64,000 bases of DNA from Methanobacteriota archaeon (GTDB taxonomy: Archaea > Halobacteriota > Methanomicrobia > Methanomicrobiales > Methanocorpusculaceae): contig JAEWXF010000028.1 in the NCBI GenBank assembly GCA_023396065.1, forward strand, positions 248,001 to 312,000, in the 5' to 3' direction. Of this stretch, positions 1-7,492 are shown in pieces. Under the pieces are notes generated by a model, which did not search any database, was not told the origin of the DNA, and was given only the letters and a program-made list of their open reading frames with translations. Both the position numbers and the translations under genes were made by a program. The first letter of the stretch is position 1; each line of letters opens with the position of its first letter.

Positions 1-373
1 GTTGAATCAGATATCTGGACTCACCTGTCTTTGTCCAAACAATCGGCTCATCAACTTCAAAATAAGCAACCCGTACCCAATACCATTTGTATTCAAGAAC
101 ACTGATCATATTTCCTGTGTGGTTCTCAGAGATATGCAATGTATTGGTTAGGAATCCACCCGAACTCAGGATATGCCACAGAGAAAATTTCTGCGATGGT
201 GTATTCTCGATAATCTCTTCAGTTGCCAGATTCCATTCACCAACAAGAGGGTCTGTAGTCTGGCTCGTTGCTGAGAATATGATACAGAATGCCGTAACGA
301 GTAAAATACCTCCAATTACACACCCGAAAACTATTTTCTGGGTTCGGTTTAGATTTTTGAAAGCAAAATTCAC
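1..373 (-). CDS. Membrane-anchored hypothetical protein, partial (runs off window start)
   Basis: An open frame on the minus strand starts at a GTG (371-373) and stays open to base 1, so the C-terminus is missing. A GGGGGTGAG ribosome-binding site lies just upstream of the GTG, which decides the start. The first 35 residues give a short basic N-terminus and one membrane segment (IVFGCVIGGILLVTAFCIIF); the rest is extracytoplasmic-looking and contains PLVGEWNLA, a start common in small secreted beta proteins. It follows the PH-domain gene by 18 nt and is probably the last visible gene of that operon. I do not recognise the family. Confidence 0.6.
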   Translation of the reverse strand, partial: MNFAFKNLNRTQKIVFGCVIGGILLVTAFCIIFSATSQTTDPLVGEWNLATEEIIENTPSQKFSLWHILSSGGFLTNTLHISENHTGNMISVLEYKWYWVRVAYFEVDEPIVWTKTGESRYLIQ

Positions 374-391
374 ATTCTCACCCCCTAATAA

Positions 392-862
392 TTAGGGGAC
401 TCCTGCGCCAGTTTCGGAACGTTTCTGCATAGCCTCCTCAATTAATTCCTTCACATTCTCCGGATCTGCAATAGGACCAAAGGACAACTCCTTTTTCTGT
501 CCATGGATTTCAAGGATACCTCTATTCAGTATTGAACCAAGAATTTCTTTCCGAATACCTATCGAAAGAATACTCTCCAAATCTATTTCTAATGCAATTT
601 TTTCATGTTCTCCTCCGGTAAGCACATGAATTCGTGTATTTGTGATGACATACTGATCCTGATCAATGTGGTCAAGAGTTTTCATGAGATAATATATGCC
701 AACAAGGATTGGAATTACGCCTACAAAGAATAGAAGAAGAAGAGGGAATCCAACTAAAATAAGAAGCAGATACTTGATGGTTGCTGTTTTACTGAGCTTT
801 AGTTCAGCGAGTATTATTTCTCCCCGTTTCGGCACTAAGTTGTAATTATATACTTTGTTCAT
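392..862 (-). CDS. Bacterial-type PH (bPH2/DUF304-like) membrane protein
   Basis: From the ATG at 862 the protein has 156 residues. Residues about 30-65 form a strongly hydrophobic hairpin of one or two membrane segments, followed by a cytoplasmic beta domain with the pattern YVITNTRIHVLTGG and later SILNRGILEIHG, typical of bPH2/DUF304 proteins (YVLTNRRI ... G.G.I.I). A longer frame to 916 exists but overlaps the upstream small gene, so the internal ATG is preferred. It resembles the protein at 1152-1580 in layout, so the operon encodes two PH-like membrane proteins. Molecular function of these domains is poorly known. Confidence 0.65.
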   Translation of the reverse strand: MNKVYNYNLVPKRGEIILAELKLSKTATIKYLLLILVGFPLLLLFFVGVIPILVGIYYLMKTLDHIDQDQYVITNTRIHVLTGGEHEKIALEIDLESILSIGIRKEILGSILNRGILEIHGQKKELSFGPIADPENVKELIEEAMQKRSETGAGVP

Positions 863-879
863 AATGCTTCTGATCTCTG

Positions 880-1101
880 TTACTCGTAGATGTTCCGGGC
901 TGTGGACAGCGAACATCTGTGTTTTTCAGAATTCCAAAGTTCACACGCTTCTTTAAAACAAATGCCGGGTATATGTTCGATTGTTTGGCAGTACCCCAAC
1001 GTAAACGGACACATTCTGTGATCGGCATCGGCAGGTACAATCTCGTGATTTAGGTGATCATACAGCAAAAGTGTTCCATTTTTATCTCCCCATTGTCTCA
1101 T
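880..1101 (-). CDS. Small cysteine-rich hypothetical protein
   Basis: A 73-residue protein between the two PH-domain genes, with a strong GGAGGT ribosome-binding site about 10 nt upstream of its ATG. Cysteines occur as CPFTLGYC, CFKEAC and HRCS, together with several histidines, so a small metal-binding fold is possible. It sits 50 nt after the upstream gene and 17 nt before the next chosen start, consistent with one transcript. I know no family for it. The ribosome-binding site and the metal-site-like spacing make it more likely a real gene than a chance frame. Confidence 0.5.
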   Translation of the reverse strand: MRQWGDKNGTLLLYDHLNHEIVPADADHRMCPFTLGYCQTIEHIPGICFKEACELWNSEKHRCSLSTARNIYE

Positions 1102-1151
1102 ATTTACCTTAACCTCCGTAATTTTGTCTGAAAAATATGATGTTTTTCGGA

Positions 1152-1580
1152 TTACTGTACTTCGTCTGCCGCATCGGAAATTGCAGCCCGAATTTTATCT
1201 GGGTCCTGAACCGGTCCGAATTGAATTGCATTTGCTCCTGATGATCTGACGGTAAGATATCCGCATCCAAGAAGTCTCTGAAGCAGTGGACGCTCTACAT
1301 TAACACCGTCCAGTTTGTTGAGTCTGATATCAATCTCTGTTTTACTCAGCAGACCTGTCTTAATGTACACACGTTTGTTCGTCAGTTTCAGATAATTACT
1401 GTACATTGCAATTAACCGTAGGAGAAGCCAGGCTACCCCAATGAGCATTAAAATTCCTCCAATGAAGATCACTGTTAGAATTATGCCAAGTACTATCAAG
1501 ACAATTGGTCCAAGCAAGATGGACCAATAAGGTTTGAGATTCAAAATCTCAATTTCGGACTCTGTTGAAAGCATACCCAT
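1152..1580 (-). CDS. Bacterial-type PH (bPH2/DUF304) membrane protein
   Basis: The 142-residue protein has two adjacent membrane segments (about residues 19-60) and then a bPH2 domain: YLKLTNKRVYIKTGLLSKTE, IDIRLNKLDGVNVERPLLQR and GYLTVRSSG are the family's characteristic blocks, including the N-[KR]-R strand and the DI.L..L..V segment. GGTGAGG lies about 7 nt upstream of the ATG. It is the first gene of a four-gene minus-strand operon. An AT-rich stretch with TTAATATAATATTAATA (about 1618-1640) upstream is the probable promoter. Role unknown; related proteins are membrane-associated and sometimes stress-linked. Confidence 0.75.
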   Translation of the reverse strand: MGMLSTESEIEILNLKPYWSILLGPIVLIVLGIILTVIFIGGILMLIGVAWLLLRLIAMYSNYLKLTNKRVYIKTGLLSKTEIDIRLNKLDGVNVERPLLQRLLGCGYLTVRSSGANAIQFGPVQDPDKIRAAISDAADEVQ

Positions 1581-2130
1581 ATCTTCCTCACCAATAATAT
1601 GAATGATTGCATAATACTTATTAATATTATATTAATTTGCCTAAATTAGAATATAATGCGCATGTGTGTGGGAGATATTATAAAGAAATCCTCATTCTAC
1701 GGAATTTATGTCCTCACAGGTGCTTGGATTTCTTAGGCGGAAATATAATGTTGAGTGGTATTCGACAGAGCTTAGCAGTGTGAAATATAAGACATTTCTT
1801 ACATCGGAATGATTTGGGGGCCCTAATCCTGATGGTAAGGAGACCGGAATTAATAAGTATTAATATATGGGTACTTTCCCCGGCTCATCTCCCATGAAGA
1901 TCAAAATTCCAATTGCCGATCAAATGACAGGGGTGTTCATGAGAAAGTACCTACATCCCTTCTTTGAGGGATGTCTTGAGAGCAGGCACCAAAATTCCAT
2001 CTCTCTGGAGTTGATACCTGCTCTCTTTTATCTGACAGGAAAATTTTTCAAAATATCATCCTGTTTTTCAAAAATTCTCCCGGAATACTCCCACAATTCT
2101 TCATATTGCATGGATGCAATAGGATAGGGA
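1581..2130. other. AT-rich non-coding stretch
   Basis: No convincing gene lies here. The left end is strongly AT-rich and carries the putative promoter of the minus-strand PH operon. The right part contains the stem-rich block listed separately and a T-rich run before the recombinase. An 86-codon plus-strand frame (1867-2127) coincides with the stems, shows no ribosome-binding site and resembles nothing I know, so I do not call it. Confidence 0.5.
1870..2029. other. Candidate structured RNA or palindromic DNA element
   Basis: Three consecutive perfect stems are visible: GGTACTTTC (1870-1878) with GAAAGTACC (1943-1951), enclosing a CATGAA/TTCATG pair (1893-1898 with 1936-1941); ACATCCCT (1953-1960) with AGGGATGT (1967-1974) around a 6-nt loop; and GAGAGCAGG (1978-1986) with CCTGCTCTC (2017-2025), followed directly by TTTT. 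The last stem could act as a terminator on the plus strand. The block sits about 100 nt before the recombinase. It could be a small RNA, a recombination site, or a remnant of a mobile element. The minus strand cannot be excluded as the transcribed one. Confidence 0.35.
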
Positions 2131-3228
2131 ATGCTCCTCCCATCTGAATTTCTGAGTTATTACTCCCGGAAAACAACCAGACAAACCTACAAAACAGCAC
2201 TGCAGCGCTATCTGGCGCTCACTCTTGGAAAAACGGTCACCGACCATACCCTTGATCTTCTCTGGACAACCTATCTCGCCGAATCCGAAACCATCACAGC
2301 AGACCTGATAGCTTTCCCGGAAAAATGCCGCATTCGGACACCCTCTTTTGCACCCAAAACCATCAACCTCTACACACAGATCGTCCTCATGTACCTCAGG
2401 GAATGCGGCATAGAACCCGATCACCACCAGCAGCGGCGTCTCAAAAAAACCAGACCGAAAAACCGCCCCATCTCCCGGGAAACCGAACTTACCCGGGATA
2501 CCATTCAGACCATCCTCCATCACGCAGACGTACGGCAGCGTGCAGAAATACTCATCGCCGTCTCCTCTGGAATGCGGATCAGCGAACTGCTCAGTATCAC
2601 CCTTGACGACCTCACGCTTACCGCAGATCCTGTAGAAATTTATATTCCTGCTGCCATCTCCAAAAATGAAACCGCCCGTACCGTATTCATCAGCAGAGAA
2701 GCAGCCGACGCACTGCGTGCCTGGCTCATCACTCGCAGGCACATCCAAAAACATACCAAAGATGGAACCTCCCCGGACAAACGTGTCTTTCCCTACTCCG
2801 TCACCAACGAAACAGCCCGGTTCAACCGTACACTCCGGCGGGCAGGAACCTATCGGATTGACACCAAAACCCGCCGCAGCATGATCCACTTTCATATCTT
2901 CCGGAAATTCTTCCTCACCGAATTCAAACTTGCCGCATCTCCCGACGTTGCCGAGGAGCTTGCCGGTCACACCGGCTATCTCTCTGAGGCCTACCGCAGA
3001 ATCAGCCGTCAAACCATGCGAGAGGAGTATCATAAAGCAGAACCACAGCTCACCATCGAAACCGGAAACTCCAAAAAGGAATGTCCCTTTCCTGTTGGTG
3101 ACAGATATCCCGAGGACATGAAAACCGAGTTACACAAAATACAGAGTGACATTCTCCGGCTTCAGGAACTCTATCAGCTCATCCGGACCCAGCTCCATCT
3201 GACGATTCCGCAGGATATGGTGCAGTAG
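2131..3228 (+). CDS. Tyrosine recombinase / integrase
   Basis: A 365-residue site-specific recombinase. The N-terminal part (about 1-100) is the helical SAM-like core-binding domain. The catalytic domain shows R149 (GMRISELL), K178, H255-x-x-R258 (HIFRKF), H280 (LAGH) and a candidate nucleophile Y288 (EAYRR), with Y300 as a less likely alternative. This is the full R-K-H-R-H-Y set, so the enzyme looks intact. The C-terminal 60 residues form a probable coiled tail. No tRNA or obvious attachment repeat flanks it, so whether it mobilises an element or is a chromosomal XerA-like enzyme is open. Its stop codon lies in an exact 18-nt duplication. Confidence 0.85.
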   Translation: MLLPSEFLSYYSRKTTRQTYKTALQRYLALTLGKTVTDHTLDLLWTTYLAESETITADLIAFPEKCRIRTPSFAPKTINLYTQIVLMYLRECGIEPDHHQQRRLKKTRPKNRPISRETELTRDTIQTILHHADVRQRAEILIAVSSGMRISELLSITLDDLTLTADPVEIYIPAAISKNETARTVFISREAADALRAWLITRRHIQKHTKDGTSPDKRVFPYSVTNETARFNRTLRRAGTYRIDTKTRRSMIHFHIFRKFFLTEFKLAASPDVAEELAGHTGYLSEAYRRISRQTMREEYHKAEPQLTIETGNSKKECPFPVGDRYPEDMKTELHKIQSDILRLQELYQLIRTQLHLTIPQDMVQ

Positions 3229-3246
3229 CAGGATATGGTGCAGTAG
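3211..3246. repeat. Exact 18-nt tandem duplication across the integrase stop codon
   Basis: CAGGATATGGTGCAGTAG occurs twice head to tail (3211-3228 and 3229-3246). The first copy encodes the last five residues and the TAG of the recombinase; the second repeats them in frame beyond the stop. It looks like a recent slippage or unequal duplication. Confidence 0.9.
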
Positions 3247-3292
3247 CAGATTCGGCAAAATAGAGCCCCTGAAATTATCTGATCATTTTATC

Positions 3293-3639
3293 TCAGATTT
3301 CTGTGCTCAGAAGTTGCAATATCCGTTGAACTTCCGCATGCAGCTTCGGGACATCATGGCTGCTAATTGCCCATATTTCCTCGGGGTCCACAATGAAATA
3401 CTGATAAATCAACACATTTCGCAGATCCTTCATCTCTTTCCAGGGAATCTGCGGTGAAGCCTCCTTACATGCTGTCGACACATGAGTCACCGCCTCTCCG
3501 ATGATCTCAAGAGAACGAACACTGCATCCTGATCTCGGAAACTCTGGTAAAACTCCTCCTCCGTAATCCCGGAAATAATTGCCATAATTCGTTCGCAGCG
3601 ATCACAAATATGTACAAGATACGGCGCGTCTCCTTTCAT
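3293..3639 (-). pseudogene. HepT-like toxin (DUF86), frameshifted
   Basis: The ATG at 3639 overlaps the stop of the nucleotidyltransferase gene (ATGA), the usual MntA-HepT arrangement. The first frame reads about 42 residues of a DUF86 N-terminus and then runs to a stop; the second frame (to 3293) carries the remaining half with RNVLIYQYF and DPEEIW. One missing base near 3515-3525 would restore a protein of about 115 residues. The canonical RX4-6H-x-Y motif of HepT is also altered: tyrosine stands where the catalytic histidine is expected. Both defects point to an inactivated toxin, although a sequencing error could explain the frameshift alone. Confidence 0.7.
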
Positions 3640-3965
3640 GCCGCATCCGCACCCGTCGTATACAAAATCATATCCGGCTCAATAAACGGTCGGATCTCCG
3701 GAGCAATCCACTTCACCAGCACAAAGTCAACCTCTCTTCCCAACAGATCCTCCAGATACGCCTTAAACGAAAAAAATTCCCGAAGCGAAAGTCCGCCGCG
3801 ACAAAAACCGTACAACACATCCACATCACTATCCGGCCCGTCCTCTTCCCGTGCCACAGACCCGAAAATGCCGATTGTCGCAACTCCGTATGTCTCGCAA
3901 AGATACGGAAGCGCACGTTCAAGCTTTATCAGAACCTCTGACCGAATACTCTGATATCCTGACAT
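3636..3965 (-). CDS. MntA-type minimal nucleotidyltransferase (antitoxin)
   Basis: A 109-residue protein with the minimal nucleotidyltransferase signature GSVAREEDGPDSDVDV (G-S-x10-D-x-D), the metal-binding catalytic site of the MNT family. In MntA/HepT modules the enzyme modifies (AMPylates) the HepT toxin and silences it. The gene overlaps the downstream hepT remnant by 4 nt, so translation was coupled. The antitoxin frame is intact while the toxin frame is broken, the expected order of decay for such a pair. Confidence 0.8.
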   Translation of the reverse strand: MSGYQSIRSEVLIKLERALPYLCETYGVATIGIFGSVAREEDGPDSDVDVLYGFCRGGLSLREFFSFKAYLEDLLGREVDFVLVKWIAPEIRPFIEPDMILYTTGADAA

Positions 3966-4032
3966 TCCGTATCACTCCCCCTCCGCAATAGGACATATAT
4001 GCATGGACCGAACAAATAGATAAGGAATTTTT

Positions 4033-4737
4033 ATGACGCGGGTTGTAATCTCAGTCGGAGGATCGGTCCTAGTACCAACACTGGACACGCACTGCCTCAT
4101 GGAATGGGCAGACGCACTGAAAAATCTGGTAAAACACGGCCATCAGGTCTTTGCCGTGGTCGGGGGGGGGGGCGAAGCACGCCGCTACATCAGCGTCTGC
4201 CGGGACATCGGCCTCGACGAAGCAACCTCCGATGAATTCGGCATCCTCATCACCCGTATCAACGCCCGGCTCCTCATCAGCGCCCTCGGTGACTGTGCGT
4301 ATCCCAGAGTTGCCGAATCATACCTCGAAGCAAAAGAGTTTGCCCTCACCGGCAAAATCGTCGTCATGGGCGGCGTCACCCCCGGCCAGACCACCGACGC
4401 CGTTGCCGCATGCCTCGCCGAAGAAATGCATGCCGCACTCATGGTCAACATGACCGCGATTGACGGCATCTACTCTGCCGATCCCAAAAAGGATCCCGCT
4501 GCCATCAAATACGACACCCTCAGCCCGCAGGGACTCATCGACTTAATCATGAAAGAAAAACTCTGTGCCGGCAGCAACATGGTCATCGACCTCGTCGCCG
4601 CAAAAATCACCGAACGGTCCGGCATCCCCTTAGTCGTCATTGACGGCCGTGACCCCGCCCTCATCGGCAAAGCCCTCATCGACGGAGAGTTCAACGGCAC
4701 CATCGTCGGCGAAAAAATCGTAACGTTCCCCCTCTGA
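4033..4737 (+). CDS. pyrH: Uridylate kinase (UMP kinase), archaeal type
   Basis: A 234-residue amino-acid-kinase-fold protein that phosphorylates UMP to UDP. Visible blocks are the N-terminal VISVGGSVLVP, the glycine loop VVGGGGEARRYI, the region GGVTPGQTTDAVAA, and DGIYSADPKKDP, all typical of archaeal UMPK. Length fits the archaeal form. The glycine loop is encoded by an uninterrupted run of eleven G residues (4162-4172), so a one-base slip there would destroy the enzyme. It ends in front of a T-run (4742-4749) shared with the convergent neighbour. Confidence 0.92.
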   Translation: MTRVVISVGGSVLVPTLDTHCLMEWADALKNLVKHGHQVFAVVGGGGEARRYISVCRDIGLDEATSDEFGILITRINARLLISALGDCAYPRVAESYLEAKEFALTGKIVVMGGVTPGQTTDAVAACLAEEMHAALMVNMTAIDGIYSADPKKDPAAIKYDTLSPQGLIDLIMKEKLCAGSNMVIDLVAAKITERSGIPLVVIDGRDPALIGKALIDGEFNGTIVGEKIVTFPL

Positions 4738-4748
4738 ATATCTTTTTT

Positions 4749-5237
4749 TCATCCATTCTTCAGCGCCACAATATCGAAGACATCCACCAGCTTCCAGACC
4801 ATCGTCCGATCATCCGTCACAATCGTCTCCGGAGTATCCGAAGGCCGGTGACCCAGCGCCGCCATACTGTTCACGGAAATCTGACGGTCAAAAATCTTCT
4901 CGGCAAACATCCTCCGCACATCCGCCTTCTTCTGCTCGTCCGTCACCTCAGAAAGTTTCCCCTGCAGCGTCACAAACCGATAATATCCCATATCCGGAGA
5001 AACATCCTCAATCTCCACAGACACCAGCGGATTTCGGGCGAACAACTGCATCTTCCGCCCGTAGCGTGTCGAAAGGAAATAAAGGTGCTGCTGATCAAAC
5101 ACATACAAAAACGGAGCAATATACGGATACTGCTCACCGCAGAACGCAATCCGGCACAGAGAACCATTCCGGATAAGATCATCATACTCACTGCGGGACA
5201 TCGTAGGGATTTTTAGAGGAGTCTTCATCGTCTTCAT
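4749..5237 (-). CDS. Pyridoxamine 5'-phosphate oxidase-family (FMN-binding split barrel) protein
   Basis: A 162-residue protein with the split-barrel pattern of the PNPOx-like/NimA group: a helix with MSRSEYDDLI near the start, then strands around LCRIAFCGEQYPYIAPFLYV, LYFLSTRYGRKMQLFARNP (the usual A.G.K....NP block) and VTLQGKLSEV. Such proteins bind FMN or F420 and reduce varied substrates, and the substrate cannot be read from sequence. It is convergent with pyrH and shares the T-rich gap. Several in-frame ATGs at the start (codons 1, 4 and 13) leave the exact N-terminus uncertain. Confidence 0.75.
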   Translation of the reverse strand: MKTMKTPLKIPTMSRSEYDDLIRNGSLCRIAFCGEQYPYIAPFLYVFDQQHLYFLSTRYGRKMQLFARNPLVSVEIEDVSPDMGYYRFVTLQGKLSEVTDEQKKADVRRMFAEKIFDRQISVNSMAALGHRPSDTPETIVTDDRTMVWKLVDVFDIVALKNG

Positions 5238-5354
5238 CTCAGGTTTCTATGCTATCTATCATCCGGGCAAAACATAATCCTTCACATCGTACCAAATCCC
5301 AACGTGTAATCGTATTCCTTTTTAACCAGAAGCACGTATAGTATTAGCACAAAG

Positions 5355-5429
5355 GGGGCAGTAGGGTAGCCTGGTCCATCCTAGAGCGTTTGGGACGCTT
5401 TGACCCCAGTTCGAATCTGGGCTGCCCCA
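5355..5429 (+). tRNA. tRNA-Pro (anticodon UGG)
   Basis: The acceptor arm GGGGCAG (5355-5361) pairs with CTGCCCC (5422-5428), with A5429 as discriminator and no encoded CCA. The D arm, an anticodon stem GAGCG/CGCTT with loop TTTGGGA (anticodon TGG), and a T arm with GTTCGAATC are all present. A TTTTTAA box (5319-5325) about 30 nt upstream fits an archaeal promoter. The nth gene begins 10 nt downstream and may be co-transcribed. Confidence 0.93.
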
Positions 5430-5439
5430 TGTTTTTTTT

Positions 5440-6093
5440 ATGAATACAAGTCTCGCAGTATCCATACTCTCTGAGTTAAACCGCGTGTATCCTCATACCG
5501 CCGACGAACGGAACTTTCTCAAATTTGAAAACCCGTATCAGATTCTCATCATGACCATCCTCTCCGCCCAGACCACCGACGTCACCATCAACGGTCTCAG
5601 GGACGAACTATTCTCCTGCTACCCCGACCCGCAGACTCTCGCTGCCGCAGAGCAGACGGACGTCGAACAGATCATCCACCCATCCGGCTTCTACCACGCC
5701 AAAGCAAAAAACATCATCGGTACTGCCAGATGCCTCTGTGAAAACTTCGGCGGCGAAGTCCCCCGTACCATCCCGGAACTTACCACCCTCCCGGGTGTAG
5801 GCCGAAAAACCGCCAACATCGTTACCAATCATGCCTTTGGTGACACGCAGGGTATCGCCGTCGACACCCATGTAGGACGGCTCTCTCAGAGACTCGGATT
5901 CACCGACAACACTGACCCGGCAAAAATCGAACAGGACCTCATGCACCTCTTCCCCAAAATATGGTGGGAAGAAATCAACTATCTCCTCATCCGGCACGGC
6001 AGGGAAATCTGCAACGCACGAAAACCCCGCTGTGACCTCTGCACACTTTGTCACCAGTGCAGATATTATCAGGAAAACCTGCAAACAGAATAA
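5440..6093 (+). CDS. nth: Endonuclease III (DNA glycosylase/AP lyase)
   Basis: A 217-residue HhH-GPD glycosylase that removes oxidised pyrimidines and nicks abasic sites. The helix-hairpin-helix LPGVGRKTA carries the catalytic lysine K123, and D142 in AVDTHVGR is the conserved aspartate. The C-terminal iron-sulfur loop is complete with C191-x6-C198-x2-C201-x5-C207. The gene starts 10 nt after tRNA-Pro and ends 2 nt before the start of the next gene, so it is probably translated together with the downstream transporter. Confidence 0.95.
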   Translation: MNTSLAVSILSELNRVYPHTADERNFLKFENPYQILIMTILSAQTTDVTINGLRDELFSCYPDPQTLAAAEQTDVEQIIHPSGFYHAKAKNIIGTARCLCENFGGEVPRTIPELTTLPGVGRKTANIVTNHAFGDTQGIAVDTHVGRLSQRLGFTDNTDPAKIEQDLMHLFPKIWWEEINYLLIRHGREICNARKPRCDLCTLCHQCRYYQENLQTE

Positions 6094-6095
6094 GT

Positions 6096-7478
6096 ATGGT
6101 TGCGACAGACAGTACAACGCGGCATATCATTCTGTTTGCAACATCGATAGGCTCATTCCTCAATCCCTTCATCGGCTCAATGATCGTCCTCGCCATGCCG
6201 CAGGTCGGACTGGAGTTCGCCGTCTCTGCCCGTGACCTTGGGTGGCTCACTCTCATCTTTCTTCTCGCAAACGCCATCTTCCTTGTTCCTGCATCACGGC
6301 TGGCAGACATACTCGGATACCGGAGATCCTACCTTCTCGGCGCACTCATCGTCGCCGTATCCTGTGCTCTTTCCGTCTTCGCACCAACTTATCCCCTTCT
6401 CCTGTTCCTCCGTGTTTGTGCTGCAGTTGGAACCTCATTCCTCCTGATCACCGGACTTGCCATACTCTCCCGCGTCTACCCGGCAAAAGAACGCGGCGGA
6501 GCATTCGGCATCAACACCGCTATGGTGTATATCGGAGCATCCGCAGGCCCGATCATCGGCGGATTTCTTACCGGAGCATTCGGCTGGCGTTCCGTATTCC
6601 TTGTCATGGTCCCACTTGCCTTCTTCGCCGCAGTACCGCTCTGGAAATACTACCGCGATGATGTACCTGCCTCCTCTGCCGGACCCTTCGATATCCGGGG
6701 AACCATCCTCTATGCGACAGCAATGTTCTGTATCATGTACGGCCTCTCCACCCTGCCGGATACCGCCTCCCTCGCACTGGCACTCATCGGCGGTATCCTG
6801 ATGGCCCTCTTCATCAGATACGAACTCGGACAGACCAACCCGGTCCTTCACGTCAGATTGTTTTTCACCAACAGACGATTCGCCCGCTCCTCCTATGCAG
6901 CCCTCCTCAACTACGCCTGTACCTACGGCTCAATCTTTTTCGTCAGCCTCTATCTCCAGTCCATCGGCCACCTCACCGCAGAACAGGCCGGCCTCATCGT
7001 CTTCTTCCAGCCGCTGATTCAGGCGTTCATGACACCCATTGCCGGAAAACTGTCGGACAAAATCGATCCGAGGTACATCGTAACACTCGGCATGGTACTC
7101 TCGGCAGTCGGCGTCCTCCTCCTTGCAGGCCTCACCATGCAAACAGAACTGCAGTACATCGCCGTGACCCAGATCTGTATAGGTCTTGGAACTTCCCTCT
7201 TCTCCGCCCCCAACACCAACGCAATCATGGGTTCAGTCTCCCAAAAGGAGTACAGCACCGCCTCAGGAACCGTGGCCGTCATGCGGCAGTCCGGCATGAT
7301 CCTTTCCATGGCAGTCTGTATGGCTGCAATCTCCATCTTCGTCGGAAGTACCGACATGCTGGGTCCTGCCATGTATGACCGGTTCTTACAGGCCCTCCAG
7401 ATATCGATGATCATCTGTGCAGCCCTTGCCGGGATTGGCGCAATATTTTCCTGGTTCCGCGGATCAGCACAGGAATAA
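6096..7478 (+). CDS. MFS drug/proton antiporter, DHA2 (14-TM) type
   Basis: From the ATG at 6096 the protein has 460 residues; a longer frame from 6048 would overlap nth and adds a non-membrane stretch, so it is rejected. About 14 hydrophobic segments are visible. The loop after segment 2 reads ASRLADILGYRRS, matching the MFS G-x-L-a-D-r-x-G-r-[RK] motif A, and GINTAMVYIGASAGPIIGGFLT corresponds to the antiporter motif C region. It resembles EmrB/QacA-type exporters; substrates cannot be told. Adjacent to nth without obvious functional link. Confidence 0.85.
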   Translation: MVATDSTTRHIILFATSIGSFLNPFIGSMIVLAMPQVGLEFAVSARDLGWLTLIFLLANAIFLVPASRLADILGYRRSYLLGALIVAVSCALSVFAPTYPLLLFLRVCAAVGTSFLLITGLAILSRVYPAKERGGAFGINTAMVYIGASAGPIIGGFLTGAFGWRSVFLVMVPLAFFAAVPLWKYYRDDVPASSAGPFDIRGTILYATAMFCIMYGLSTLPDTASLALALIGGILMALFIRYELGQTNPVLHVRLFFTNRRFARSSYAALLNYACTYGSIFFVSLYLQSIGHLTAEQAGLIVFFQPLIQAFMTPIAGKLSDKIDPRYIVTLGMVLSAVGVLLLAGLTMQTELQYIAVTQICIGLGTSLFSAPNTNAIMGSVSQKEYSTASGTVAVMRQSGMILSMAVCMAAISIFVGSTDMLGPAMYDRFLQALQISMIICAALAGIGAIFSWFRGSAQE

Positions 7479-7492
7479 AAAAAGAAATGAGT

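Noticed and set aside
1867..2127. 86-codon plus-strand frame
   Set aside because: It coincides with the stem-rich block, has no ribosome-binding site and resembles no protein family known to me.
1..3965. A bounded integrative element around the recombinase
   Set aside because: No tRNA target, no flanking direct repeat and no replication or packaging genes were found, so only an accessory segment is claimed.
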